Assembly (NCBI GenBank): GCA_027452145.1
Contig: DAIDHB010000096.1
Location: 1-64,000, forward strand
Direction of reading: 5' to 3'
Source: Planctomycetales bacterium
GTDB taxonomy: Bacteria; Planctomycetota; Planctomycetia; Isosphaerales; Isosphaeraceae
DNA length: 64,000 bases
Shown: piece after piece, positions 8,023 through 18,009 of the stretch
Position numbering within the stretch: the first letter of the stretch is position 1
Layout of the letters: each line of letters begins with the position of its first letter
Translations under genes and position numbers: made by a program
The notes under the pieces: generated by a model
Told to the model about the DNA's origin: nothing
The model's input: the letters and a program-made list of their open reading frames with translations, nothing else
Database searches by the model: none

Positions 8023-10107
8023 ATGGATCGCCATACCCTGGAACTCCTTGAGTTCGACAAGATCCGATCGCTCATCGCGGCGCGCGCGGCGTGCTCGCTG
8101 GGGAAGGCCGGCGCCTCGGGCCTCGAGCCGGGCGTCGACCCGGGGGCCATCCACGACCGGCAGTCGCTCACGACCGAGATGGTCGAGGCGATCCGCGCCG
8201 GCGTCCGGCCCTCCTTCGGCGGACTGCACGACATCCGCGGGCTGGTCCGGCGCACGCAGGTCGGCAGCCCGCTCGAGGCCGAGGAGCTCGCGGAGACCGC
8301 CGAGACCCTCCGGGCGATCGGCGAGCTCGACCGCTGGCTGAACCGGATCGGCGACCAGTTCCCCCGGCTGGGCTCGCTCCGACGCGGGGTCGGCGAGTTC
8401 TCGGGCCTGGTCTCGGCCATCGACGGCTGTCTGGACAGCCGCGCACGGGTCCTCGACACCGCCAGCCGGCGTCTTTCGGCGCTCCGGCGCGAGATCGCCC
8501 AGGTCGAGGAGCGTATCCAGGAAACCTTGCGGGGCATGCTCCGCTCGGCCGAGGTCCGGCGCGGCCTGCGCTTCCCCAACTTCACCATGGTGGGACATCA
8601 CTACGTGCTCCCGGTGTCGAAGGACCACCGCGGCGAGATCGAGGGCGCGGTGCTCCGCACCAGCGCCAGCAACGAGACCGTCTACATCGAGCCCCGGGCG
8701 ATCGGCGAACGGTCGGCCCAGCTCTCATTCCTGCGGGCGCGCGAGGCCAAGGAGGTCCGCCGCATCCTCCGATGGCTCAGCGCCCAGGTGGGCCAGGTGG
8801 CCGACAGCCTGCTCGCCACGCTCGAGATCATGGCGGAGCTCGACCTCCTCCATGCGCAGGCCCGGCTGGCGATCGACTATCAGATGACGGCACCCCGGAT
8901 CAACAACGAGGGGCGCCTGGTGCTCCGCGGTGCGCGACATCCCCTGCTCGAGGCCCTTTTTCGCGAGGATCCCGCGATCGTCCGACCCAACGGCGAGGTG
9001 GAGGATTCGGCCCGCGAAACACCGGCGGCCGAGACGCCACCCGTTGCCCCGCCGCCCGCGAAGGCCGAGCCCCGGTCCGTCGTGCCCATCGACGTGAATC
9101 TGGGGCTGCGCTTCCATCTCCTGGTCATCACCGGCCCGAATACCGGCGGCAAGACCGTGGCGCTCAAGACCGTCGGGCTGCTCGCGATGATGGCCCAGTC
9201 CGGGCTGCACGTCCCGGCCGACGAGGGCTCGGATTTCCCCGTCTTCGACGACATCCTCGCCGACATCGGCGACGAGCAAAGCCTTGAGCAGTCCCTCTCG
9301 ACCTTTTCGTCGCATATCCGTCGGATTGGCGAAATCCTCGGAAAGGCAACCGAGCGGTCGCTGGTCCTGCTCGACGAGATGGGAGCCGGGACGGATCCGG
9401 CCGACGGGGCCGCGCTCGGGCGATCGATCCTCGACGAGCTCACGGCGATCGGCAGCCGCGCGATCGTCACCACGCACATCGGCGACCTGAAGACCTACGC
9501 CCTCTCGACACCGGGAGCCGAGAACGCCGCCGTCGAGTTCGACGACGAAACCCTCCAGCCGAAGTACCGCCTCCACATCGGCGATATCGGACAGTCCAAC
9601 GCGCTCAAGATCGCCCGCCACCTCAAGCTGGCCGAACACCTGATCGCCCGCGCCGAGGGATACCGGGCGGAGCGGCGGAGCGGCGAGATCCCCGAGCTCG
9701 AGATCCTCCAGCAGATGCGGAAGGAGGCCGAGACGGCCCGAGAGCAGGCCCTGCGCGCCCAGGCCGAGGCCGAGCGCACGCGCGAGGCCCTCGCCCGCCG
9801 GCTCGCCGACCTCCAGGACGAGACCCGCCAGCTCGAGACGATCGCCGAGGCCCGGGCCAGGCTCCAGCCCGGCGATCGCGTCGTCGTCCCGCGGCTTGGC
9901 TACGATCGTCCGGGCCGGCTGGTCAAGGTCGATCCTCGCAAGAAGACCGCGACCGTCGCCATCGGCCACGTCACCTGGGACGTCTCCATCGACGAAGTCA
10001 TCCCGCAGGTGCTCCGCTCGGCGGCCCCACGTACCGCGCCTGCCCCGGCCGGAAAGCCCGTGCAGGGACGGCCAGTCGTCCCGCTGGATGACTTCCAGGA
10101 GGTGTGA
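8023..10107 (+). CDS. mutS2: MutS2-family ATPase lacking the Smr nuclease domain
   Basis: The 694-residue protein has the MutS2 layout: an N-terminal core from residue 1 (LLEFDKIRSLIAARA), a clamp/lever region, then the ATPase with Walker A GPNTGGKT (lysine 377), LLDEMGAGTDPADGAAL and TTHIGDLK. A coiled coil (about 560-620) and a KOW-like segment (GDRVVVPRLGYDRPGRLVKV) follow. MutS2 acts in recombination control and ribosome rescue. Typical MutS2 proteins run to about 780 residues and end in a Smr endonuclease domain; here the chain stops after a short proline-rich tail, and no Smr motif follows in any frame. An extra Pro/Ala-rich insert lies at about 325-350. No ribosome-binding site is evident. 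Confidence 0.88.
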   Translation: MDRHTLELLEFDKIRSLIAARAACSLGKAGASGLEPGVDPGAIHDRQSLTTEMVEAIRAGVRPSFGGLHDIRGLVRRTQVGSPLEAEELAETAETLRAIGELDRWLNRIGDQFPRLGSLRRGVGEFSGLVSAIDGCLDSRARVLDTASRRLSALRREIAQVEERIQETLRGMLRSAEVRRGLRFPNFTMVGHHYVLPVSKDHRGEIEGAVLRTSASNETVYIEPRAIGERSAQLSFLRAREAKEVRRILRWLSAQVGQVADSLLATLEIMAELDLLHAQARLAIDYQMTAPRINNEGRLVLRGARHPLLEALFREDPAIVRPNGEVEDSARETPAAETPPVAPPPAKAEPRSVVPIDVNLGLRFHLLVITGPNTGGKTVALKTVGLLAMMAQSGLHVPADEGSDFPVFDDILADIGDEQSLEQSLSTFSSHIRRIGEILGKATERSLVLLDEMGAGTDPADGAALGRSILDELTAIGSRAIVTTHIGDLKTYALSTPGAENAAVEFDDETLQPKYRLHIGDIGQSNALKIARHLKLAEHLIARAEGYRAERRSGEIPELEILQQMRKEAETAREQALRAQAEAERTREALARRLADLQDETRQLETIAEARARLQPGDRVVVPRLGYDRPGRLVKVDPRKKTATVAIGHVTWDVSIDEVIPQVLRSAAPRTAPAPAGKPVQGRPVVPLDDFQEV

Positions 10108-10135
10108 AGTCCGGGACCGGAATGAGCACCCGGTT

Positions 10136-10151
10136 ACCGTCCATGGACGGT
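10136..10151. terminator. palindrome between convergent mutS2 and glgB
   Basis: A perfect 16-base palindrome (accgtccatggacggt) sits in the 61-base gap between the two convergent stop codons. It could act as a two-way terminator, but it has no T run and no loop of normal size, so this is tentative. Confidence 0.3.
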
Positions 10152-10168
10152 CGATCGGGTCATGAAGT

Positions 10169-12418
10169 TCACGACGACGTCGGCACCTTGAGGAACACCG
10201 CGCCCAGCGGGGGCACCCGCAATGACAGGTGAAACGGCCGGCCGGCGTGCTCGCCGGGGATCGCCCACGCTCCCCCGTGATTGCCGACGTTCGAGCCGCC
10301 GTAGAATTCGGCATCCGTGTTGAGCAGCTCGCGGTAGTATCCGCCCGACGGGACGCCGATCCGGTAATTCTCGCGGACGACCGGGGTGAAGTTGCACACG
10401 ACCACGACGGCGTCCCGCGGGTCGCGCGCCCGCCGCAGGAAGGCCACGGTGCTGTTCTCCCAGTCGTGCAGCTCGAGCCACTCATACCCCTGCCAATCGA
10501 AGTCGACCTGGTGCAAGGCCGGCTGATCGCGGTAGAGCGCATTGAGGTCGCGAATGAGCTGGAGGATTCCCTGGTGATCGCGCCACTGGAGCAGGTGCCA
10601 GTCGAGGCTGGTGTCGTGGCCCCACTCGCGCCACTGGGCGATCTCGCTCCCCATGAAAAGCAGCTTCTTCCCGGGGTGGCCGTACATGTAACCATACAGC
10701 AGCCGGAGATTGGCGAACTTCTGCCAGAGGTCGCCCGGCATCTTGTCCAGCAGCGATCCCTTGCCGTGGACGACCTCGTCGTGCGACAGCGGCAGGATGA
10801 AGTTCTCGGTGAAGGCGTAGATCATGCTGAAGGTCAGCGCCCCGTGCTCGTACTTGCGATAAACGGGGTCCTTCGCCATGTAGCGGAGGGTGTCGTTCAT
10901 CCAGCCCATGTTCCACTTGAGGCTGAAACCCAGGCCGCCGAGGTACGTCGGCCGCGAGACCCCCGACCAGCTCGTCGATTCCTCGGCCACCGTCAGGATC
11001 CCGGGGTGCTCGCGGTGGCAAAGCTCGTTGAGCCGCTTGAGGAAGTCGATCGCCTCGAGGTTCTCGTTGCCGCCGTGGACATTGGGAATCCACTCCCCCG
11101 CTTTCCGCGAGTAGTCGAGATACAGCATCGAGGCCACCGCATCGACCCGCAGGCCGTCGAGGTGGTAGCGGTCCAGCCAGAAGAGCGCGTTGCCGAGCAG
11201 GAAGTTGCGCACCTCGGGCCGGCCGTAGTTGAAGATCTTGGTGCCCCAGTCGCGGTGCTCGCCAAGCCTCGGGTCGGAGTGCTCGTAAAGGTGGGTACCG
11301 TCGAAATAACCCAGGCCGTGGACGTCGCTAGGGAAGTGGGCTGGCACCCAGTCAAGGATCACTCCGTAGCCGCGCGCATGGAGGTAATCGACGAAATACG
11401 CGAAGTCGTCGGGCGTCCCGTGCCGCGAGGTGGGCGCGAAGTAGCCGACCGGCTGATACCCCCAGCTCCCGTCGAACGGATGCTCCGTGATCGGCAGGAG
11501 CTCGATGTGGGTGAAGTTGGTGTGCTCCAGATGAGCCGCCAGTTGCTCGGCCAGCTCGCGATAGCTGAGGAACCCGCCGCCGTCCTCGCCTTTCCGCTTC
11601 CACGAGCCCAGGTGGACCTCATAGATCGCCACCGGCCGGTCGAGCCCCTGCTTTTCGGCCCGGTGCGTCATCCATTCGTCGTCTTTCCAGCGAAAGCGGC
11701 CGATATCCCAGACGATGGACTCAGTCCTCGGGCGTAGCTCCGCCGCGAAACCATAGGGGTCGGATTTCTCGACGAGATAGCCATTCTGCTGGCTCTTGAT
11801 CTCGTACTTGTAGACCTCGCCCTGCCCGAGGTCCGGGATGAAGATCTCCCAGATGCCGCTCGACCCTCGGCTGCGCATCGGGTGGCGACGGCCGTCCCAG
11901 TGGTTGAAGTTCCCGACGACGCTCACCCGCTGCGCATTCGGGGCCCAGACGGCGAAATGAACGCCCCGGAACCCCTCGTGCTCGCGGATATGGGCCCCCA
12001 GACGCTCGTAGTTGCGGTAATGGGTGCCTTCCGAGAGCAGGTGCAGGTCGAAATCCGTCAGCACCGGCCCGAGCGCATACGGGTCGACGAACTCCCAGGA
12101 ATGGCCCTCGTGGTTCTCGACGCGCAGGCGATAGGGGAAGGCCGCCGTCCGGCCGGTGAAGACCGCCGTGAACAGCCCGTCGGGATGGATTCGTTCCATC
12201 GGCACCGGCTTGCCCGGCTCGCCCCCGGCCAGGTCGACGACCCAGGCCGCCCGTCCCTCGGGCAGGAACGCCCGCACGATCCACGACCGACTCGCATTCC
12301 CCTCGCCGGGCGCCTCGTGCAGCCCCAGGATCGAGAACGGGTTCCAGTGCCCCGCATGGACGATCAACTCGACGTCGTTCGCCGAGGTCGTCGGCATCGC
12401 CTTCGTCTTCACTGCCAT
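10169..12418 (-). CDS. glgB: 1,4-alpha-glucan branching enzyme
   Basis: GlgB transfers alpha-1,4 glucan segments to make alpha-1,6 branches in glycogen. The 749-residue protein has two N-terminal beta-sandwich regions ([35 protein letters not shown]), then the GH13 barrel with the nucleophile in [10 protein letters not shown] (Asp426), the acid/base in TVAEES (Glu479) and [15 protein letters not shown]. The 53-residue spacing of the two catalytic residues equals that of E. coli GlgB. ATG 12418 begins MAVKTKAMP; a TTG at 12454 is also in frame. No glycogen synthase or other glg gene is adjacent. Confidence 0.95.
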   Translation of the reverse strand: MAVKTKAMPTTSANDVELIVHAGHWNPFSILGLHEAPGEGNASRSWIVRAFLPEGRAAWVVDLAGGEPGKPVPMERIHPDGLFTAVFTGRTAAFPYRLRVENHEGHSWEFVDPYALGPVLTDFDLHLLSEGTHYRNYERLGAHIREHEGFRGVHFAVWAPNAQRVSVVGNFNHWDGRRHPMRSRGSSGIWEIFIPDLGQGEVYKYEIKSQQNGYLVEKSDPYGFAAELRPRTESIVWDIGRFRWKDDEWMTHRAEKQGLDRPVAIYEVHLGSWKRKGEDGGGFLSYRELAEQLAAHLEHTNFTHIELLPITEHPFDGSWGYQPVGYFAPTSRHGTPDDFAYFVDYLHARGYGVILDWVPAHFPSDVHGLGYFDGTHLYEHSDPRLGEHRDWGTKIFNYGRPEVRNFLLGNALFWLDRYHLDGLRVDAVASMLYLDYSRKAGEWIPNVHGGNENLEAIDFLKRLNELCHREHPGILTVAEESTSWSGVSRPTYLGGLGFSLKWNMGWMNDTLRYMAKDPVYRKYEHGALTFSMIYAFTENFILPLSHDEVVHGKGSLLDKMPGDLWQKFANLRLLYGYMYGHPGKKLLFMGSEIAQWREWGHDTSLDWHLLQWRDHQGILQLIRDLNALYRDQPALHQVDFDWQGYEWLELHDWENSTVAFLRRARDPRDAVVVVCNFTPVVRENYRIGVPSGGYYRELLNTDAEFYGGSNVGNHGGAWAIPGEHAGRPFHLSLRVPPLGAVFLKVPTSS

Positions 12419-12472
12419 GGTCTTCGACTCGCTGTGATGCCACCACCGAAGCAAAACCTGGCCCCCGCCGCG

Positions 12473-13594
12473 TCAATTCACCTCCAGCATCCGCTGAAGG
12501 GCCACGCGGGACCAGTGGGCCGTCTCCGGATCCACCCGGATGCGGTTCACCGGCGTATTCCGTGCCAGGTTCTCCAGGCACCACGCGAGGTGCGGCAGGT
12601 CGATCCGATACATGGTGGCGCACATGCAGACCATCGGCGACAGGAAGTGGATGGCCTGATCGGGGTGCTCGTGTGCGAGGCGGTTCACGAGATGGAGCTC
12701 GGTGCCGATGCCCCAGATCGAGCCGGCGGGGGCCTGCTCGACGGTCTTGATGATGAACTCGGTCGAGCCGACGAGGTCTGCGGCGTCGACAACCTTCATC
12801 GTGCATTCGGGGTGGACGAGGATACGGCTGCCGGGGAAGCGCTGGCGAAACTGTGCGACATGCTCGGGCCGGAACATCTGGTGGACCGAGCAGTGGCCGC
12901 GCCAGAGGAGAACCCGGCTCGACCGGATCGCATCGGCCGTGTTGCCGCCCAGGGGCAGCCGGGGATCCCAGACGGGCATCTGCTCGAGCGGCACACCCAT
13001 CTTGCGGGCCGTGTTGCGGCCGAGGTGCTGATCGGGGAAGAACAGCACGCGACCGCGCCGGGCGAACGCCCAATCGAGCACGGCGCGGGCGTTGGAGCTG
13101 GTGCAGACGATCCCGCCATGCCGGCCGCAGAACGCCTTCAGGTCGGCCGAGGAATTGATGTAGGTGACCGGGGTGATATCCTCAGTGTCGATCAGCTCCG
13201 AGAGATCCTGCCAGGCCGCCTCGACCGATTCCAGATCGGCCATGTCGGCCATGCTGCAACCGGCGGCGAGGTCGGGCAAATACACAGCGACCTCGTCGCG
13301 CGACAGGACGTCGGCGGTCTCGGCCATGAAGTGAACGCCGCAGAAGACGATCGACCGGCAGGACTGGCTCTGGGCGGCGAGCTGGCTGAGCTTGTAGCTA
13401 TCGCCCCGGAGGTCGGCGAACTGGATCACCTCGTCCTGCTGGTAGTGGTGGCCGAGGATCAACAGGGCATCGCCCAGCTCCTCCTTGATCTCCCGGATGC
13501 GCGTGCGCAATTCGTCGTCCGAACGATCGCGGTAGGGCTCGAAGGGCAGGGGGGTGGTGCCGGTGGCGGGCCCGAGCGTGGCCGTGGTAGACAT
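12473..13594 (-). CDS. nadA: quinolinate synthase NadA
   Basis: NadA condenses iminoaspartate with dihydroxyacetone phosphate to quinolinate in de novo NAD synthesis, using an oxygen-sensitive 4Fe-4S cluster. The 373-residue protein has the three-fold pseudo-symmetric architecture, with LGHHYQQDEVIQFADLRGDS near the N-terminus, FCGVHFMAETADVL (Cys85), CTSSNA, FPDQHLGRNTA, HPECTMKVVDAAD and CMCATMYRI. ATG 13594 (MSTTATLG) has AGGAAG about 14 bases upstream. nadB and nadC are not in the window. It is transcribed divergently from a sensor-kinase operon and ends 54 bases before glgB starts. Confidence 0.94.
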   Translation of the reverse strand: MSTTATLGPATGTTPLPFEPYRDRSDDELRTRIREIKEELGDALLILGHHYQQDEVIQFADLRGDSYKLSQLAAQSQSCRSIVFCGVHFMAETADVLSRDEVAVYLPDLAAGCSMADMADLESVEAAWQDLSELIDTEDITPVTYINSSADLKAFCGRHGGIVCTSSNARAVLDWAFARRGRVLFFPDQHLGRNTARKMGVPLEQMPVWDPRLPLGGNTADAIRSSRVLLWRGHCSVHQMFRPEHVAQFRQRFPGSRILVHPECTMKVVDAADLVGSTEFIIKTVEQAPAGSIWGIGTELHLVNRLAHEHPDQAIHFLSPMVCMCATMYRIDLPHLAWCLENLARNTPVNRIRVDPETAHWSRVALQRMLEVN

Positions 13595-13701
13595 CGCGGT
13601 GAGAGATCTTCCTGTGAAGACGGCCGGAAAGCCTTCGTCCGGGTCGCTCGCCATGCGACGCCTGCGCCCCGGAAATCGTCCGGCCGTCGAGTCCGGTGCA
13701 A

Positions 13702-13733
13702 TTGTCACTGTACGGGAGCCTGCCCATATTATA
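13702..13733. promoter_or_regulatory. candidate divergent promoter region, nadA / sensor kinase
   Basis: In the 193-base divergent gap, TATAAT reads on the minus strand at 13733-13728, facing nadA with a leader of roughly 130 bases. On the plus strand TTGTCA (13702-13707) is followed by CATATT at 13725-13730 with a 17-base spacer, facing the kinase operon. The minus-strand -35 is poor, so this rests mainly on the -10 match. Confidence 0.35.
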
Positions 13734-13787
13734 CCGTTGAATCGGGATCGGCGGAATCGCCCCGATAGGGCTGCGGAGCGGCGGACG

Positions 13788-14924
13788 ATGAACGGAACGG
13801 TCTTGATCGTGGACGACAGCTCGGCCGATCGGGCGTTGTTGAGGACGATCCTGTCCCGCGCCGGGTACGCCGTCCACGAGGTCGCTCGCGGCCAGGAGGC
13901 CATCCACCAGGCCCGCCAGCTCCGGCCGCATGTCGTCATCCTGGACGTCAATCTCCCCGACATGAGCGGATTCGACGTCTGCCGGGCGGTGCGGTCGGAG
14001 CGCGAGATCTCGAACGTGCCGGTGCTGATGCTGACCGTGCGGCACGACGACCGGGACGTCGTGGCCGGCCTGGACGCCGGGGCCGACGACTATGTCGCGA
14101 AGGACTCGGCGAGCGAGATCATCCTGGGCCGGGTGAAGCGGCTGATCGAATTCCGCCAGATCTCGGGGCTGGCGATGCTCAATCAGCAGCTTGCGCAGGT
14201 CGGCCGCCTGCTGACGGGGATCGTGCACGAGATCCGGGGCCCCCTGTCGGTGATCCGCGGTAATGCCGAACTCCTGAAGATGGACGCCGGGGCCGAGGGC
14301 GAACCGGCCCAGTGGATCGACTCGATCATCCGGAGCACGCGGCTGCTCCAGGTCCGGCTCGATCACCTGATGGCGGCCGTCCGCGACTCGTCCGGCGAGA
14401 TGCGGCTCATCGACCCGGCGGCCGTGGTGCGGGAGGCGGTGGACCTGTTCGTGAAGGGGATGCCGCCCGGGGACAGGGCCGTCCCGGTCGACCAGGAATG
14501 CGAACGGCCGCTCCCGCCGGTGCGAGGTGACGCCGGCAGGCTGATGCAGGTCCTGCTCAACGTGCTGGGCAACGCCCGCGAGTCGATCGCGCGGGGCGGG
14601 CAGAAGGGCCGCATCCTCGTGCGGACCGGCATCTCGCGCGATGACGAGGGTTCGTGGGTCACGATCGAGGTTCTCGACCAGGGGACGGGAATCCCCGAAG
14701 CCTTCCTGGAGCGGATCTTCGAGCCGTTCTTCACCACGCGCGAGGAAGGCACCGGGTACGGGCTTTACCTGGCCGCCCAGATCGTCAGGGAGCAGTCCGG
14801 GCGGATCACGGCACATAACAATCCCGACGGCGGCGCCACCTTCACGATCTGGCTTCCCGAAGCGGAGGCCACCGAAGGCCAGGGACAGGCCGGCGGCGGG
14901 GAAATCTCGGGAGAAGCCGGTTGA
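13788..14924 (+). CDS. hybrid sensor protein: N-terminal receiver plus histidine kinase
   Basis: The 378-residue protein starts with a receiver domain (acidic pair Asp9-Asp10, phosphoacceptor Asp53 in VVILDVNLPD, Lys105). A HisKA/HATPase kinase follows, with phosphoacceptor His147 in TGIVHEIRGPL, an N-box around LMQVLLNVLGNARESI and G-boxes DQGTGIP and GTGYGLYLA. No membrane segment or sensor domain is seen, so it should be cytosolic and may pass signals from another kinase. ATG 13788 follows GGAG and begins exactly at the receiver. Its stop overlaps the next kinase by four bases, so the genes are translationally coupled. Confidence 0.87.
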   Translation: MNGTVLIVDDSSADRALLRTILSRAGYAVHEVARGQEAIHQARQLRPHVVILDVNLPDMSGFDVCRAVRSEREISNVPVLMLTVRHDDRDVVAGLDAGADDYVAKDSASEIILGRVKRLIEFRQISGLAMLNQQLAQVGRLLTGIVHEIRGPLSVIRGNAELLKMDAGAEGEPAQWIDSIIRSTRLLQVRLDHLMAAVRDSSGEMRLIDPAAVVREAVDLFVKGMPPGDRAVPVDQECERPLPPVRGDAGRLMQVLLNVLGNARESIARGGQKGRILVRTGISRDDEGSWVTIEVLDQGTGIPEAFLERIFEPFFTTREEGTGYGLYLAAQIVREQSGRITAHNNPDGGATFTIWLPEAEATEGQGQAGGGEISGEAG

Positions 14925-16690
14925 ATCGGCCGTCGAGCCATCCTCGGACCCAGGCGCGGCTCCGGCGTCCCGGCCGATGGATCGCCCCGGCCATGGTCAG
15001 CGTGATCTGGCTGACGCTCCTGGCGGTGGCGATCTCTCGGCTCCGGCAACTTGAGGGCCTGATGCTGGCGCTGGCGGGCTTCTGCGCCGCGGGGCTCACC
15101 TTCTTCGCCTGGCAGCGTGCGGAGTTCACCCGCTGGTATCGGCCCATCCGGGACCTGGCGCTGGCCCTCCGGTCCGCCCGCAAGTCGGGCCTGTCGCATC
15201 CCTCCCGCGAGTTCCCCTCGGCCCTCGGCTTCCTCGCCGTCGAGGTCACCGCACTCTACGAGGCCGCCCAGCAGGCGGCCGCCGCCGCGGCCCGCGGCTC
15301 CTCGGCCAATCCCCAGCCGGCCGCCCAGGAAGCCCTGATGACCCGAAGCGGGCTCTTCGCCTCCCCGACGAGCGACGGGACCTCCGTCGCGAGCCACCAG
15401 CTCTCCGGCGATTACTCGACGACCGACATGGTCAACCGGCTCGCCCCCGAGACCTGGCGATGGATCGAGTCCAGCCCGGCCGAACAGGAATTCCTGGGCT
15501 GGAATCTCTCGGAGCTCCGCGAGAAGTCGTTCCTCGAAATCGTCCATCCCGACGACCGCGGGCTCGCGCACGAGACGTTCCTCCAGGCCCTCGAGCGCGG
15601 CGAGGCGCTGGGACTCGTGCTCCGCATCCGAAACGCACGGGGGAAGCTGAAGTCGATCGAGATCAACGCCGGCGCTCGCTACGGGACGAACCAGCGCGCG
15701 ATGCACCTACGCTGCCACGTCGCCGACATCACCCCGAAGGTCCGCGCCGAGCGGGCGCTGCGGATCCGCACCCGCGAGCTGACCCTGGCCAACGAACGGC
15801 TCCGGCTGGTCAATCGCGAGCTCCAGGCCCTCGAGACCGAGCTCCACGAGAAGAATCGCTGGCTGGCCCAGGCCAACGACGAGCTGATTCGCAAGAATCA
15901 GGAGCTCGACGAGTTCGCCCACGTCGTCTCGCACGACCTTCAGGAGCCCCTGCGGACGCTCATCGCATTCTCCGACTTCCTCCTCAAGGACTACGGCGAC
16001 CAGCTCGATGGCGAGGGGCAGGAATTTGTCCGCTACCTGGTCGACGCCTCCCGGCGGATGAGGGCGATGATCCTGGGGATGCTCACCCTCTCGCGGGCCG
16101 GCAAGGTTATCGGCGAATTCCACCCGGTCAACCTGGACGACCTGGCCTCGACGATCCGGACCGATCTCGGTGAGTTGATCCGGGACAAGGACGCCGAGGT
16201 CCGGATCGCCTCGCCGTTGCCCGTCGTCTGGGGCGACCGCGACCGTCTGGGCCAGCTACTGGCAAATCTCATCACAAATGGCCTAAAATACAATTCGAGC
16301 GATCGGCCCGTGGTCGAGGTGCGGCAGGTCGCCGCGCCGTCGCGGTCCGAATCCTCCGGCCAGCTCGTCGACCCTGAGCGCGAGGCCGTCATCGCCGTGC
16401 AGGACAACGGGATCGGCATCGATCCCGAGTTCCATGCCTCGATCTTCCAGCTCTTCCGTCGCCTGCACACGCGCGAGGAATACGAGGGCACCGGCGCCGG
16501 CCTGGCCATCTGTAGCAAGATCGTGCGGGCCCACGGCGGATCGATCTGGGTCGAGAGCGAACCCGGGCGGGGTGCAACCTTCTTCTTCCGCCTGAATCGC
16601 CCGCCCCGGTCCCCGAGCAACGTGCCGGCCCAGGCCGAACCCGAAGAACAAAGGACCCAGGTCCCCGCCGATGAGCACGGCAGCCGGTGA
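14921..16690 (+). CDS. membrane-anchored PAS histidine kinase
   Basis: The 589-residue kinase has two hydrophobic segments near the N-terminus (about residues 23-42 and 46-66), then an alanine-rich linker, a PAS domain (about 165-280, with FLEIVHPDDR), a coiled coil (270-325) and HisKA with FAHVVSHDLQEPLR. The HATPase domain carries LLANLITNGLKYNSS, DNGIGIDPEF and GTGAGLAICSKIV. The HDLQEPLR-type H-box is that of the phytochrome-like kinases that work with Rcp1-like response regulators, and such a regulator is the next gene. The start is a TTG that overlaps the previous stop (TTGA); later ATG codons would cut the first membrane segment. Confidence 0.85.
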   Translation: MNRPSSHPRTQARLRRPGRWIAPAMVSVIWLTLLAVAISRLRQLEGLMLALAGFCAAGLTFFAWQRAEFTRWYRPIRDLALALRSARKSGLSHPSREFPSALGFLAVEVTALYEAAQQAAAAAARGSSANPQPAAQEALMTRSGLFASPTSDGTSVASHQLSGDYSTTDMVNRLAPETWRWIESSPAEQEFLGWNLSELREKSFLEIVHPDDRGLAHETFLQALERGEALGLVLRIRNARGKLKSIEINAGARYGTNQRAMHLRCHVADITPKVRAERALRIRTRELTLANERLRLVNRELQALETELHEKNRWLAQANDELIRKNQELDEFAHVVSHDLQEPLRTLIAFSDFLLKDYGDQLDGEGQEFVRYLVDASRRMRAMILGMLTLSRAGKVIGEFHPVNLDDLASTIRTDLGELIRDKDAEVRIASPLPVVWGDRDRLGQLLANLITNGLKYNSSDRPVVEVRQVAAPSRSESSGQLVDPEREAVIAVQDNGIGIDPEFHASIFQLFRRLHTREEYEGTGAGLAICSKIVRAHGGSIWVESEPGRGATFFFRLNRPPRSPSNVPAQAEPEEQRTQVPADEHGSR

Positions 16691-17159
16691 ACTCCACATC
16701 CTGCTGATCGAGGACAGCCGCGCCGATGCGAGGATCATCGAGCGGGCCCTCCGCGAGGGCGCGGTCCCGCACCGGCTCACCGTCGTCACCGACGGCCGGC
16801 AAGCCCTCGATTACCTCCACGGCCTGCTCGACGACGGCGCCGCGCCGGACCGAACGCCCGACCTGATCCTCCTGGACCTCAACCTGCCCGGCATCGACGG
16901 CCACCAGGTGCTCGCCCGGATCAAGAACGACAGCCGGCTGCGGGTCCTGCCGGTCGTCGTCCTGACGACCTCGTGCCGCGACGAGGATGTGATCCAGACC
17001 TACCAGGCCGGCGCGAACACCTACATCGCCAAGCCGGCCGAATTCGCGCACTATCTCGTGCTCGTCTCGACGCTCCGGGCCTACTGGTTGGAGACGGCGC
17101 TCCGGGCCCCGCGGCTCCCGGCCCGAACCCGGAGTCAACCCGGCGCCCCCGGCCCGTAA
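16671..17159 (+). CDS. single-domain response regulator (Rcp1-like)
   Basis: This 162-residue protein is a stand-alone receiver with Glu14-Asp15 (LLIEDSRADA), the phosphoacceptor in LILLDLNLPGIDG and the lysine in YIAKPAEF. The wording RADARIIERAL and the insert before the phosphoacceptor are typical of the Rcp1 class paired with phytochrome-like kinases. There is no output domain, so it acts through protein contact or phosphotransfer, perhaps with the N-terminal receiver protein two genes upstream. It overlaps the kinase gene by 20 bases. A proline/arginine-rich tail ends the protein. Confidence 0.85.
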   Translation: MSTAAGELHILLIEDSRADARIIERALREGAVPHRLTVVTDGRQALDYLHGLLDDGAAPDRTPDLILLDLNLPGIDGHQVLARIKNDSRLRVLPVVVLTTSCRDEDVIQTYQAGANTYIAKPAEFAHYLVLVSTLRAYWLETALRAPRLPARTRSQPGAPGP

Positions 17160-17169
17160 TGCGGGAATC

Positions 17170-18009
17170 CTAGCGGTTCCCCTTCAAGCTAAGCCCCACG
17201 AACTCGCTCACCTGTCGCGCGATGGCGATCTCGGTCGGCAGCCGCTCCATCGAGCTGGCCCCATAGAAGCCATCCACGCCCGGCACCCGGTCCAGGATCG
17301 ACTGCGCATCGGCCGGATCCGCGATCGGGCCGCCGTGGCAGAGGACCAGCAGGTCGGACCTTACCGCCTTGCCCGCCTCGGCGATCGCGGCAACCTCGCC
17401 CACGCAGTCATCGAGCGTCTTCGCGGTCTTCGCGCCGATGGTCCCCTTGGTGGTCAGGCCCATGTGCGCCACGACGACGTCGGCGCCGGCCTCCGCCAGC
17501 AGCCTCGATTGCTCGGGATCAAAGGCATACGGCGTCGTGAGCATGTCGAGCCGGTGCGCCGCGGCGATCAGGTCGATCTCCAGGCCGAAGCCCATGCCGG
17601 TCTCCTCGAGGTTGGCGCGGAACATCCCGTCGATCAGGCCGACCGTGGGGAAATTCTGGATGCCGGCAAAGCCCATGTCCTTCAGCTCGCGGAGGAAATG
17701 GTCGCGAAGCATGAACGGATCCGACGCGCACACGCCCGCCAGCACGGGCGTCTGGCGCACGGCCGTGAGGACCTCGCGTGCCATCTCCTTGACGATCGCG
17801 TTGGCGTTGCCATAAGGCATCAACCCGGCCATCGACCCGCGGCCCGCCATGCGGAACCGGCCCGAGTTGTAAATAACGATCAGGTCGATGCCGCCAGCCT
17901 CCTCGCACTTGGCGCTGATGCCGGTCCCAGCCCCGCCGCCGATGATCGGCCGGCCCGAGGCGACCTTCTTCCGAAGACGCTCCACGATCGCCGCGCGTGA
18001 TTCCGCCAT
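17170..18009 (-). CDS. phosphoenolpyruvate hydrolase-like TIM-barrel protein
   Basis: The 279-residue protein belongs to the TIM-barrel family annotated as PEP hydrolase-like, which is the C-terminal half of the plant Tm-1 protein. Visible motifs are [19 protein letters not shown], the glycine-rich loop [18 protein letters not shown] and [10 protein letters not shown]. The biochemical role in bacteria is not settled. Its start codon overlaps the stop of the upstream Tm-1-like gene (TAATG), so the two products are made together and may form a complex. The stop lies ten bases from the convergent response-regulator stop. Confidence 0.8.
   Translation of the reverse strand: MAESRAAIVERLRKKVASGRPIIGGGAGTGISAKCEEAGGIDLIVIYNSGRFRMAGRGSMAGLMPYGNANAIVKEMAREVLTAVRQTPVLAGVCASDPFMLRDHFLRELKDMGFAGIQNFPTVGLIDGMFRANLEETGMGFGLEIDLIAAAHRLDMLTTPYAFDPEQSRLLAEAGADVVVAHMGLTTKGTIGAKTAKTLDDCVGEVAAIAEAGKAVRSDLLVLCHGGPIADPADAQSILDRVPGVDGFYGASSMERLPTEIAIARQVSEFVGLSLKGNR

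Noticed and set aside
8725-10695. Minus-strand open frame of 656 codons over mutS2 and the glgB end
   Set aside because: It covers the reverse of MutS2 and only enters glgB in another frame; the product is low-complexity.
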